Assembly: GCF_042653205.1 (NCBI RefSeq)
Contig: NZ_JBHSHY010000023.1
Span: 1 to 64,000 of the forward strand
Length of the DNA: 64,000 nt
DNA from: Paenibacillus_Z sp042653205
GTDB taxonomy: Bacteria > Bacillota > Bacilli > Paenibacillales > Paenibacillaceae
Reading direction: 5' to 3'
Below are positions 1 to 8,523 of the stretch, one piece after another. Every line of letters begins with the position of its first letter. Within the stretch, counting starts at the first letter, position 1. Below the pieces are notes generated by a model. That model had not been told where the DNA came from and made no database searches. It saw only the letters and a list, made by a program, of their open reading frames with translations. The position numbers and the translations under genes were made by a program.

Positions 1-139
1 GCGCCCGCCGGCGCACAGCCGCGGCGCCCCTCGGCGCACAGCCGCCGCGCCCGCCGGCGCACAGCCGCGGCGCCCTTCGGCGCACAGCCGCGGCGCCCCC
101 CCGGCGCACCACCGCCGTGCCCCCCAGCGCAAAGCCGCC
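1..139. repeat. 23-bp GC-rich tandem repeat, six units, open to the left
   Basis: Six head-to-tail units of about 23 bp (unit starts at 1, 24, 47, 70, 93 and 117; the fifth is 24 bp). The core of each unit is CGGCGCACAGCCGC, decaying in units 5 and 6. There are no spacers, so it is not a CRISPR array. The array may continue beyond the window start. No convincing gene covers it. Confidence 0.85.
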
Positions 140-724
140 GAGCCCACGCCGCACCGCGCGGGATGCCCGAGCACCATCGGCCAACCGAACGAACCGGTTG
201 GCTTCTATTACCTGCCGTCCAGGCCTGCCTGCCCCTCGCGTCTAGCGCACCCATTGAGACCAGCCGCTCCGCCGGCCGGTCTTTCTTTATGCCCGCGTCG
301 CCAGCGACTAGCCGTCTCCTCCCAGCCCGCTTTTTTTCGCGGGCGACGCGATTTTCCGCGCGCTGGACACCTCGAAAAACGCGCAGCGGCGCGCCCCGGC
401 GAAAAAGGTGAAGTCGCCGAAAAAATCCCGTTGAGCCCGGCGCCGCATGCGTTTTATCCTTATGCTGAAGCGGTAAACGGAAAAAAGCGAAGTCGCCGGC
501 GAAGAGAGGAACGTTCGCCGCCCACGCGGATTTCCGTTCGGCCGGCGGTAGAATTACGGCGGCGAATGGTGTAAAATGGACATTTCACGGGGATTCCGCC
601 GGCATGGCAGATAATCTGACATAACGTCGCCGATGCCGGCAGGATCCGCGTCCGTACGGACGATCTCGTTTTCTTCCTGGCAGAATGAATGCCGGCGCGC
701 GGCCGGAAAGGCGGAGGGGATCCC
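140..724. other. Intergenic region, no gene seen
   Basis: GC-rich DNA with short hairpins: a GCCCGC/GCGGGC stem with a T7 loop at 325-344, and CGGCGA/TCGCCG at 397-419 followed by A6. A possible -10 hexamer TAGAAT lies at 549-554 in the context GCCGGCGGTAGAAT, but no good -35 precedes it. Small open frames here have no recognisable product or ribosome site and are judged chance frames of GC-rich DNA. Confidence 0.5.
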
Positions 725-2938
725 ATGAACAGCAGCTGGTTTCGCAAATTGCTCTTATCTTATCTTCCCGTGTTCGTCGTGGTCGTGACGATCCTATTTG
801 TCGCCTTCTTCCAGTCGCTGAGCGAGCAGAACCGGAAGGAGGCGCTGAAGGCCAACGCGTTTCTGGCGGAGCAGGCCGTGCGCTACGCGGATAATTCCTT
901 GAAAGCGCTTGATTACCAGGTGCTGCGGGACACGCTCTCTTCGGCGGACCTGAAGCGGTTCTTCCGCACGAACGGCGACGACGTGTTCGGCAGCATCCAA
1001 GCGACCAAGAAAATCGACGACTGGAAGCTGAATTACGGCATCATCGATTCCGTCTATTTCATCCGGGCGAAGGACCGGTTCGTGCTGGGAGACGGAGCGG
1101 GGCAGGGGGCGGATTTCCCGGACGCGCCGTTCATCGGGCCGTACCTCGAAGGACGCGCGGTCACCGCCAAGTGGTCGGGGAAGCGCGCGTTCCGGCCGTA
1201 CGCGGCCAGCACGCCGGCGGACGTCATCTCGCTCGTGCAGGGCTATCCGCTGTTCGCCACCGAGAAGCAGGGCTACGTCGTCGTCAACGTCAGCCTGTCG
1301 AAGCTGAAGCAGACGATCGCGCCGATGTACAATCCCGGGCAGACGTTCATCCGCATTAGCGACCGGAACGGCGGCGTCCTGATGGACGACCTCCCCTCCG
1401 GGCAGCGGACGCGAAGCGTGCTGTCGCGCTACGTCTCGCCGTACACCGGCTGGGTATTCGAGAGCGGTCCGGCGAGCGCGGGACTGTCCAAGTTCGCGCT
1501 CGACTTTTACAGTGTCTGGATGGTGGCCGCCATCGCCGTCGTGCTGCTGGGCGTCGTCTGGGTCGTGCACGTCACGCGCCGCAATTACCGCCCGATCAGC
1601 CAGCTGGTGTCGCTCATTCGGGCGAGCGCGCTGCTGAAGCACGATATCGGCCCCGGCCGCAACGAGTTCGGCTTCATTCGCGGCGCGCTCGAGCACTTGA
1701 TGGAAGAGACGACGCAGACGCGGCAGAAGGACAAGGAAACGATCATTTTAAGGAAGAAGCACCGGTTCCAGGAGGCGGTCGAAGGGATGGGGCCGATCCG
1801 CGAATCGGAATGGCAGACGGACCTGCTCGCCTTCCATATCAACCCCGCGGGGGCGCTGGCGTTCATGCTGGAGCTGGAGATCGACCGGTACGCGCGGTTC
1901 GCCGAGCGCTATGGGCTGCAGGATCAGTCGATGCTGAAATTCGTCGTCTCGAGCGTCGCGCAGGAGATCGCCGGCCTGGAAGGCGCCTCGGCTTGGGCCG
2001 AATGGGTGTCCGACCGGCGGCTGTCCGCGATCGTCTGGGTGCCCGACGGCGAGGACGGGGAGGCGCGGAGCGCCGTTATCGGCGAACAGATCGTGGAATG
2101 GGTGCGCGCGAACCTGTCGTTCACCGTCACGGCGGCGGTGCACGGCATGGCGGCGAACCTCGAGGAGATCCGCCGGTCGCACGCCATCGCGCGCAATCTG
2201 CTTCATTATAAAGCGGTGCTCGGCACGGGGCGGCTGCTCGTCTCGGCGGACGCGGACGGAACGGACTACCGCGCGCACGATTATTTCGGCACGATCCACG
2301 CGCTGACGCAGGCGATCCGGCTGGCCGACGGCGCGTGGCGGAAGCGGCTGGACGAGCTGTTCGGCCAAATCGCGGACGCCGTCTCCTCGCGCAAGGAGAT
2401 CGAAAGCTTCATGCAATTCCTGCATCAGCAGCTGAACCGCGCGTTCCTCGAGCTGTCCAAGGATTACCGGAACGTCTGGAAGGAAGCCGACGGCGAGCTG
2501 CTGGAGCTGCTCGGCGACTGGGAGACGCTGGCCGAGCTGAAGCAGGGCTGCGCGCTGATCTTCGAAGCGGCCGCCGGCCGGCTGCAGGCGCTGAAGCATT
2601 CGCAGCGAACCCGGAACGTCATCGCCGACATCCGGGCGTACATCGAAGCGGATTATTCGAATCCGGACCTGTCCCTCGAGTACTTGAGCGACAAATTCGC
2701 CATTCATGCCAAGAACATCAGCAAGCTGTTCAAGGAGGAATGCGGCTGCAATTTCGTCGATTTCCTGATCGGCCTGCGGATGGACAAGGCGAAGCAGCTG
2801 CTCCTCTCGACGGGCGATTCGCTGCAGGAGATCAGCGCGCAGGTCGGCTACTTCAACTACAATTCCTTCAACCGGGCGTTTAAGAACGTGGCCGGCTTCT
2901 CGCCGAGCGATTACCGTAAGCAGCAGGCAGCCCGCTAG
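725..2938 (+). CDS. Membrane-anchored AraC-family transcriptional regulator
   Basis: 737 aa. An N-terminal membrane segment (about residues 7-30) and a second one (about 262-285) enclose an extracytoplasmic sensor region. A cytoplasmic linker and a C-terminal AraC-type double helix-turn-helix follow (last about 100 residues, from VIADIRAYIEADYSNPDLSL; the second helix region contains ISAQVGYFNYNSFNRAFK and ends GFSPSDYRK). This is the one-protein sensor-regulator architecture common next to Lpl-type sugar importers in Paenibacillaceae. The ATG at 725 is chosen because GGAGGGG lies about 7 nt upstream; an upstream in-frame start at 689 lacks this. It probably controls the importer and fucosidase that follow on the same strand (inference). 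A terminator separates it from them. Confidence 0.9.
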   Translation: MNSSWFRKLLLSYLPVFVVVVTILFVAFFQSLSEQNRKEALKANAFLAEQAVRYADNSLKALDYQVLRDTLSSADLKRFFRTNGDDVFGSIQATKKIDDWKLNYGIIDSVYFIRAKDRFVLGDGAGQGADFPDAPFIGPYLEGRAVTAKWSGKRAFRPYAASTPADVISLVQGYPLFATEKQGYVVVNVSLSKLKQTIAPMYNPGQTFIRISDRNGGVLMDDLPSGQRTRSVLSRYVSPYTGWVFESGPASAGLSKFALDFYSVWMVAAIAVVLLGVVWVVHVTRRNYRPISQLVSLIRASALLKHDIGPGRNEFGFIRGALEHLMEETTQTRQKDKETIILRKKHRFQEAVEGMGPIRESEWQTDLLAFHINPAGALAFMLELEIDRYARFAERYGLQDQSMLKFVVSSVAQEIAGLEGASAWAEWVSDRRLSAIVWVPDGEDGEARSAVIGEQIVEWVRANLSFTVTAAVHGMAANLEEIRRSHAIARNLLHYKAVLGTGRLLVSADADGTDYRAHDYFGTIHALTQAIRLADGAWRKRLDELFGQIADAVSSRKEIESFMQFLHQQLNRAFLELSKDYRNVWKEADGELLELLGDWETLAELKQGCALIFEAAAGRLQALKHSQRTRNVIADIRAYIEADYSNPDLSLEYLSDKFAIHAKNISKLFKEECGCNFVDFLIGLRMDKAKQLLLSTGDSLQEISAQVGYFNYNSFNRAFKNVAGFSPSDYRKQQAAR

Positions 2939-2946
2939 GACGACGC

Positions 2947-2987
2947 AACCTTGGAACCGCCGAGTCCGGCGCTTTCAAGGTTTTTTT
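2947..2987 (+). terminator. Rho-independent terminator after the AraC regulator gene
   Basis: AACCTTG (2947-2953) pairs with CAAGGTT (2976-2982), enclosing an inner CGCCG/CGGCG stem, and is followed by a T run (2981-2987). It begins 9 nt after the stop codon. Confidence 0.85.
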
Positions 2988-3355
2988 GGTTGCTCGGGGC
3001 GAATATTGCGCAGCGTAGAAAAACGCGAAGTCCCCGCCCCCGCGGTTCCGCCGTGCGCCGCCGCCGGCCGCCGCGCGCCGAGCACCCCCGCGGTTCCGCA
3101 GCCACCGGCCCGCCGTGCGCCGCCGCCCTCGGCCCGCCTCACGCCGCACCGCGCAGGCCCGCCTCGCGCCGCACCGCGCCACGCCCCGCGTACGCCGCCC
3201 GGCGAAAATTGCGTGCTCCGCGAATCATACGCATTGCCGGTTCGCGGCGCGGCGGGCTAGAATCGGGCTATCGATCGGGACCGGTCCGGCGCTTGATGCG
3301 CGCCGAAGCCCGGATCGCCGGGCGTGCACGATTTTGAAGCGAAGGAGAGCTGCGG
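2988..3355. other. GC-rich low-complexity intergenic region with a promoter
   Basis: About 3035-3190 is a run of imperfect GC-rich repeats built on CCGCGGTTCCGC, GTGCGCCGCCGCC and CGCCGCACCGCGC motifs, with no credible gene. It resembles the low-complexity DNA at 1-139 and 26.8-26.9 kb. The last 120 bp hold the promoter listed separately and the ribosome site GAAGGAGAG before the permease gene. Confidence 0.6.
3234..3263 (+). promoter_or_regulatory. Putative sigma-A promoter of the importer operon
   Basis: TTGCCG (3234-3239), 18-nt spacer, TAGAAT (3258-3263), about 92 nt before the first permease gene. The same TAGAAT hexamer in a similar GCGG context is seen before other genes of the window. 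Confidence 0.5.
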
Positions 3356-4261
3356 ATGGCGCAAGGCTGGATCAAAGTGAAGCGAAGCTGGGAGCTGTAT
3401 CTCCTGGTGCTGCTTCCGGTACTCTACCTGATTATTTTTCAATACATCCCCATGTTCGGGGTGGTCATCGCCTTCAAGGACTTCAACGTGATCAAAGGGA
3501 TTCTCGGCAGCCCGTGGGTCGGCTTCAAGCATTTCCACGAGCTGTTCCGCTCCCCGAACTTCCCGCTGCTGATCAAGAATACGCTGCTGATCAGCCTGTA
3601 CTCGCTGCTGGCGGGCTTTCCGATTCCGATTCTGCTGGCGCTGGCGCTGAACGAAATCCGGACGGGCTTCTTCAAACGGTCCGTGCAGATGATCACGTAC
3701 GCCCCCCACTTCGTCTCGACCGTCGTCATGGTGTCGATCATCATCCTGATGCTGTCGCCGCATGTGGGCGTCGTGGACCGGGTGCTGACGTTCTTCGGCT
3801 GGTCGTCGACGAACTTCATGGGCGAGCCCAGGCTGTTCAAATCCATCTACGTCTGGTCCGGCGTCTGGCAGGAGATGGGGTACGCGTCGATCATCTACAT
3901 CGCGGCGCTGGCCGGCGTCGATCCGTCGCTGTACGAGGCGGCCCGCATGGACGGGGCGTCCCGGTTCAAGAAAATCATCCACATCGACCTGCCGTCGCTC
4001 GTGCCGATCGCGGTCACGATGCTGATCCTCAGCCTGGGCAGCGTCATGGCGGTCGGCTTCGAGAAGATCTACCTGATGCAGAACCCGCTCAACCTGAGCA
4101 CGTCGGAGGTCATCTCCACCTATGTCTACAAGGTCGGCCTGCTGGGCGCGAACTTCAGCTTCTCCTCCGCGGTCGGACTCTTCAATTCCGTCATCAATCT
4201 AGCGCTGCTCGTCGCGGTCAACGCCGTCGCCCGCCGCGTGTCGGACAACAGCCTATGGTAG
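3356..4261 (+). CDS. ABC sugar transporter permease, LplB-like
   Basis: 301 aa, six predicted membrane segments, the usual size of binding-protein-dependent sugar permeases. Starts MAQGWIKVKRSWELYLLVLL. The cytoplasmic EAA loop is EAARMDGASRFKKI at about residues 195-208, the contact site for the ATPase. It matches the LplB/YtcP-associated permease group that imports oligosaccharides. GAAGGAGAG lies 7 nt before the ATG. Followed after 14 nt by the second permease. No ATPase gene is in the cluster, as is normal for this type, which uses a shared MsmX-like ATPase encoded elsewhere. Confidence 0.93.
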   Translation: MAQGWIKVKRSWELYLLVLLPVLYLIIFQYIPMFGVVIAFKDFNVIKGILGSPWVGFKHFHELFRSPNFPLLIKNTLLISLYSLLAGFPIPILLALALNEIRTGFFKRSVQMITYAPHFVSTVVMVSIIILMLSPHVGVVDRVLTFFGWSSTNFMGEPRLFKSIYVWSGVWQEMGYASIIYIAALAGVDPSLYEAARMDGASRFKKIIHIDLPSLVPIAVTMLILSLGSVMAVGFEKIYLMQNPLNLSTSEVISTYVYKVGLLGANFSFSSAVGLFNSVINLALLVAVNAVARRVSDNSLW

Positions 4262-4275
4262 GAAGGGGGCCGACC

Positions 4276-5175
4276 ATGCCGGCCAACGTCAAGATTCGGG
4301 AGCCGTTCGGCGACCGCCTGCTGCTGGGCGCGATTTACGCGCTGCTCGGCGCGATCACGCTGACCGTGCTCTACCCGCTGCTCTACATCCTCAGCTCCTC
4401 GCTCAGCTCGCCGAACGCGGTCGTGTCCGGGCGGGTGTGGCTGCTGCCGGTGGAATTCTCGCTGCGCGCGTACAAGTCGATCTTCCAGAGCTCGCAGCTG
4501 ATGCTCGGCTACTACAACAGCATCGTGTACACCGTCGTCGGCACGTTCATCAACGTCGCCTTCACCGTGCTGATGGCGTTCCCGCTGTCGCAGCGGACGA
4601 TGGCGGGACGCAAATACGTCATGATCCTGATGATGATCACGCTGTTCTTCAGCGGGGGACTGATCCCGACGTACCTGCTCGTCAAGAACCTGCACATGCT
4701 GGACACCCGCTGGGCGCTCTGGCTGCCGGGGGCGTTCTCCGTCTTCCAGGTCATCATCGCGCGCACCTTCTTCATGGCGTCGATTCCGCAGGAGCTCCAA
4801 GAGGCCTCCCAGATCGACGGCTGCCGGGATACCCGCTACCTGTGGAGCATCGTGCTGCCGCTGTCGAAGCCGATCCTCGCCGTCATGACGCTGATGTACG
4901 CGGTCGGCCATTGGAACGCCTACTTCGACGCGCTCATCTACCTGCGGTCGGAGCATCTGTTTCCGCTGCAGTACGTGCTGCGCAACATGCTCATCCTGAA
5001 CGCGGCCGATCCCGAAATGCTGGCCAACACGGCGCAGCAGCTGCGCGACAAGGGCTTCGAACAGGTGCTGAAGTACGCGCTCATCGTCGTCGCCTGCGTG
5101 CCGGTGCTGATTCTGTATCCGTTCGTGCAGAAGCATTTCGTCAAAGGCGTCATGATCGGCTCCTTGAAGGGCTGA
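4276..5175 (+). CDS. ABC sugar transporter permease, LplC/YtcP-like
   Basis: 299 aa, six membrane segments, CUT1-type second permease. The EAA motif is EASQIDGCRDTRYL in the second half. The C-terminus VKGVMIGSLKG is typical of LplC/YtcP proteins. The ATG at 4276 follows AGGAAGGGGG by 7 nt; longer in-frame readings upstream overlap the preceding permease and are rejected. It pairs with the permease just upstream to form the membrane channel. Confidence 0.93.
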   Translation: MPANVKIREPFGDRLLLGAIYALLGAITLTVLYPLLYILSSSLSSPNAVVSGRVWLLPVEFSLRAYKSIFQSSQLMLGYYNSIVYTVVGTFINVAFTVLMAFPLSQRTMAGRKYVMILMMITLFFSGGLIPTYLLVKNLHMLDTRWALWLPGAFSVFQVIIARTFFMASIPQELQEASQIDGCRDTRYLWSIVLPLSKPILAVMTLMYAVGHWNAYFDALIYLRSEHLFPLQYVLRNMLILNAADPEMLANTAQQLRDKGFEQVLKYALIVVACVPVLILYPFVQKHFVKGVMIGSLKG

Positions 5176-5342
5176 CGGCGGCGGGAGCGGCGGACGGTTC
5201 GACGATTACGCACGGAGGTGAGGCGCGGCAGAAGACGGCGAGACGGGCAAGGACGGCATTGGAGGCGGAGGCAAGGGGGAGATCGTCCCGGATACGCGGG
5301 GCGAACCATCATTTTCGTACGATCCAAGGAGGAGAGCACAGG

Positions 5343-6992
5343 TTGAAAAAGTCCATGTGGGTATCGCTGATGGTAGTGGTGATCATGAGCCTCGCGCTGG
5401 CGGGCTGCGGCGGGGGCGGTTCGGAGAATGCCGGCGATGCGTCCGGCACGGCGGCGCCGGAAGGAACGGCGGCGAAGCCGGTGACGATCGGATTCTTCGC
5501 GCCGCAGGGGAAGGCGCCGCTCGAGGATAACGACTACACCAAGTACATAGAGCAGAAATTCAACGTCGCCATTAAGTGGGATCTCGCGCCGACCGACGCG
5601 CTCGTCGACCGGCGTCAGCTGCTGCTCGCGAGCGGGGACTATCCGGAAGTGTTTCTGGAAGGCAAATTCACCAACGCGGACCTGTTGACGTACGGCAAGC
5701 AGGGCGTGCTCATTCCGCTGAACGACCTCATCGACAAGTACGCGCCGAACCTCAAGGCGATGATGGACAAGAAGCCGTACCTGAAGGAAGCGATGACGGC
5801 GCCGGACGGCAATATCTACGGCATTCCGCGCTTCAACGAATGCTACCACTGCACCTTCTCGCAGAAGTTCTGGATCAACAAGGAATGGCTCGACAAGCTC
5901 GGCCTCTCCGTGCCGACGACGACGGACGAGCTGTACACCGTGCTTAAAGCGTTCAAGACGAAGGATCCGAACGGCAACGGCAAGGCGGACGAGATTCCGC
6001 TGACCGGCGCGCCGAACAAGTACGTCTGGAACGGCAATATCGATGCCTACCTGATGAACGCGTTTATCTATAACGACAACGACAAATATCTGACCGTCGC
6101 GGACGGAAAGGTCGACTTCACCGCGAACAAGCCGCAGTGGAAGGAAGGCCTCGCGTTCATGCACAAGCTGTACGCCGAAGGCTTGATCGACAAGGCGTCG
6201 TTCACGCAGAACGACCAGGCGATCGGGCAGCTCGGCAACCGCGAGGGCGACGAGGTCGTCGGCTCCATCACGACGGCGCTGCTCAGCTACCTGGTGAACA
6301 CGTACGACGACACGATCACGCGCCATAAGCATTGGGTCATCGTCCCGCCGCTGAAAGGGCCGGAGGGCGTCCAGCTCACGGGCATGTCGCAGGGCTTCGG
6401 CGAATTCGCGATGGCGATCACGAACAAGGCGAGCGAGGCGCAGCAGATCGCGGCGATCCAAATCGCGGACTACGCCTTCAGCGAGGAGGGCGCGCTGCTC
6501 AGCGAATACGGCGTCAAGGAGGGCATCGGCTGGAAGAAGGCAGAGGCGGACGAGAAGAACATCGACGGCAAGCCGGCCAAGTATAGCTTCTCCAACCTGC
6601 AGCCGGTCGACCCGAACGTCGTGCGCAACGACAGCTGGACGCTGCTCGGGCCGAAGGACCTGTCGAAGGATTTCCGCGACCTGTTCGCGACGGCGCAGGA
6701 CCCGCTGACCTCCGCCGGCTACGAGAAGCGTCTCGCCGACGCGACCAAGGCGTACGCGCCTTACGCGCCGAAGGCGTTCTATCCGTCCAGCACGTTCATC
6801 CGTCCCGAGGACACGGACACGATGGCGCAGCTGTCGACGTCGATCAAGGACTACGTGCAGTCCAACATGGCGCAGTTCATCATCGGGGACAAGAGTCTGG
6901 ACAAGGATTGGGACGCGTACGTGAAGGGCTTCGACGGCCTGAACCTCGCGCAGTACGTGCAGATCTACCAGTCGGCCCTGGAGAAGAAGTAA
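5343..6992 (+). CDS. Extracellular solute-binding lipoprotein, LplA-like
   Basis: 549 aa. Start TTG at 5343, preceded by AAGGAGGAG with about 8 nt spacing. The signal peptide ends in the lipobox LALAGC, so the mature protein is lipid-anchored at the Cys and faces outside. A Gly/Ser/Ala-rich linker is followed by a large type-1 solute-binding fold. The length (over 500 aa) is that of the LplA family rather than the shorter maltose-binding group. It delivers an oligosaccharide to the two permeases upstream. The neighbouring alpha-L-fucosidase suggests a fucosylated ligand (inference from context only). Confidence 0.92.
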   Translation: MKKSMWVSLMVVVIMSLALAGCGGGGSENAGDASGTAAPEGTAAKPVTIGFFAPQGKAPLEDNDYTKYIEQKFNVAIKWDLAPTDALVDRRQLLLASGDYPEVFLEGKFTNADLLTYGKQGVLIPLNDLIDKYAPNLKAMMDKKPYLKEAMTAPDGNIYGIPRFNECYHCTFSQKFWINKEWLDKLGLSVPTTTDELYTVLKAFKTKDPNGNGKADEIPLTGAPNKYVWNGNIDAYLMNAFIYNDNDKYLTVADGKVDFTANKPQWKEGLAFMHKLYAEGLIDKASFTQNDQAIGQLGNREGDEVVGSITTALLSYLVNTYDDTITRHKHWVIVPPLKGPEGVQLTGMSQGFGEFAMAITNKASEAQQIAAIQIADYAFSEEGALLSEYGVKEGIGWKKAEADEKNIDGKPAKYSFSNLQPVDPNVVRNDSWTLLGPKDLSKDFRDLFATAQDPLTSAGYEKRLADATKAYAPYAPKAFYPSSTFIRPEDTDTMAQLSTSIKDYVQSNMAQFIIGDKSLDKDWDAYVKGFDGLNLAQYVQIYQSALEKK

Positions 6993-7098
6993 ACCTTCCG
7001 CAATTCGCGAGCGGGCGAAGGAAGCCGGCGCCCCGCCGTCGAATTGTTCCATGCCAAGCGATCGTAATCGCGACCAAATTCGAAAGGCGGGCTTCAGG

Positions 7099-8382
7099 AT
7101 GACAACGGAAACGAATCCGCGCGTCGTGCCGACGGCGAAGCAACTGGCGTTTCAAGATTGGGAATTCGGGCTATTCTTGCATTTCGGGCTGCGCACGTTC
7201 TATGAGGGGTACGCGGATTTCGACGAGCGGCCGATGACGCCGGAAGCGTTTAATCCGGTCCGGCTGGACTGCGAGCAGTGGATCCGCGCGGCCAAGGTAG
7301 CGGGGATGACGTACGCGGTGCTGACGGCGAAGCATCACGACGGGTTCTCCAACTGGCCGTCCAAGTACAGCCGGTTCACGGTCGCGGCTTCGCCGTGGAA
7401 GGACGGCCGCGGCGACGTCGTGCGCGAATATGTCGATGCCTGCCGAAAGCACGGTCTGAAGGCGGGGCTGTACTATTCGCCGTTCGACGGGTCGGCCGAC
7501 TTCTACACGCAGGATGCCAAGGCCTACGACGATTACTTCGTCAACCAGATCACGGAGCTGCTCTCCGGGTACGGGGACATTGACATCCTGTGGTTCGACG
7601 GCTGCGGCTCCGAGGACCATACGTACGATTGGAACCGGATCATCGGCACGATCCGCGGGCTGCAGCCGGACATTCTGATCTTCAACATGGGCGATCCGGA
7701 TTTCCGCTGGATCGGCAACGAGGACGGCATCGCCCCGGTGCCGTGCTGGAACGTCGCGGATTCCGCGGATTTCTCGATCTACACGGAGGAGAAGGAGCGG
7801 TTCGGCGAGCGGCTGTGGCTGCCGGCGGAATGCGACGTGCAGATGCGCGCGAACGGCAAGAGCTGGTTCTACAGCGACGAAGACGAGCATCTCGTCAAGA
7901 GCGTCGACGAGCTGATGGGGCTCTACTACTTGTCCGTAGGGCGCGGCGCGAATCTGCTGCTCAACATCGGCCCGAACCGCGAAGGGCTGCTGCCGGCCAA
8001 GGATACGGCGCATCTCGCGCGGTTCGGCGAGGAGATCCGCCGCCGCTTCGGCTCGCCGCTCGCGACGCTCGCGGACTTCGCGCGGCAGGGCCGGCAGTGG
8101 CGGTACGTCGCGGCTGAGTCGAGGCTGATCGATCACATCGTCCTGCAGGAGGACCTGACGGACGGCGAGCGGGCGCTGGCATTTACGGTGTCGATCGTGT
8201 CCGCCAAGTCGCGCCGGACGGTCGCGGTCTACGAAGGCCGCAACATCGGGCATAAGGCGATCGTCCGCATCCCGGCGGTCAAGGCCGCCGGCGTTATCGT
8301 GGAGGTGACGTCGAGCGACGGAGAGCCGTCGCTGCGCGGGCTCTCGATCCATTACGCCGGCGACCCGTCGCTGCCGTTCTAG
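7099..8382 (+). CDS. Alpha-L-fucosidase (GH29)
   Basis: 427 aa, no signal peptide, so probably cytoplasmic. The GH29 barrel starts with FQDWEFGLFLHFGLRTFYEG and contains TAKHHDGFSNWPSKYS. The predicted catalytic nucleophile is D167 in DILWFDGCG. The start at 7099 (MTTETNPR) follows AAAGGCGGG; an earlier ATG at 7051 has no ribosome site. It would release L-fucose from imported fucosides. It is the last gene of the importer cluster and is followed by insertion-sequence debris. The acid/base residue of GH29 is poorly conserved and was not assigned. Confidence 0.9.
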   Translation: MTTETNPRVVPTAKQLAFQDWEFGLFLHFGLRTFYEGYADFDERPMTPEAFNPVRLDCEQWIRAAKVAGMTYAVLTAKHHDGFSNWPSKYSRFTVAASPWKDGRGDVVREYVDACRKHGLKAGLYYSPFDGSADFYTQDAKAYDDYFVNQITELLSGYGDIDILWFDGCGSEDHTYDWNRIIGTIRGLQPDILIFNMGDPDFRWIGNEDGIAPVPCWNVADSADFSIYTEEKERFGERLWLPAECDVQMRANGKSWFYSDEDEHLVKSVDELMGLYYLSVGRGANLLLNIGPNREGLLPAKDTAHLARFGEEIRRRFGSPLATLADFARQGRQWRYVAAESRLIDHIVLQEDLTDGERALAFTVSIVSAKSRRTVAVYEGRNIGHKAIVRIPAVKAAGVIVEVTSSDGEPSLRGLSIHYAGDPSLPF

Positions 8383-8421
8383 AGCTGCGGGCAATCGGGC
8401 AATCGGCAACCGGGCAAGAAA

Positions 8422-8453
8422 GGGGGCTGTCCCAAAAGTAAGTTTGGGAACAG
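8422..8453. repeat. Insertion-sequence terminal repeat (one end)
   Basis: GGGGGCTGTCCCAAAAG (8422-8438) has the look of IS1182-family terminal inverted repeats. With 8439-8453 it can fold into a hairpin (CTGTCCCAAA/TTTGGGAACAG). It lies downstream of the transposase remnant on the minus strand. The matching repeat at the other end was not found, so that end has been lost. Confidence 0.6.
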
Positions 8454-8474
8454 CTTCAACCCGTAAAAACCGCA

Positions 8475-8523
8475 AAGACCCAAGATGAGCAGGGCTAATT
8501 CTGCAGCATCTTGGGTCTTTTTG
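8475..8523. terminator. Strong hairpin at the end of the transposase remnant
   Basis: AAAGACCCAAGATG and CATCTTGGGTCTTT form a perfect 14-bp stem around a short loop, with T5 immediately after on the plus strand. It overlaps the transposase stop codon. Such hairpins are common at IS ends, where they shield the element from read-through transcription. Confidence 0.7.

Noticed and set aside
1..139. Possible CRISPR array
   Set aside because: Units are directly adjacent with no spacers and the repeats decay gradually.
163..574. Two small plus-strand open frames near the window start
   Set aside because: Low-complexity Arg/Ala/Pro/Ser composition, no ribosome site, overlap repetitive DNA.
4938..7052. 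704-codon minus-strand open frame opposite the binding-protein gene
   Set aside because: Composition is that of an antisense frame; the plus strand encodes a complete lipoprotein with signal peptide.
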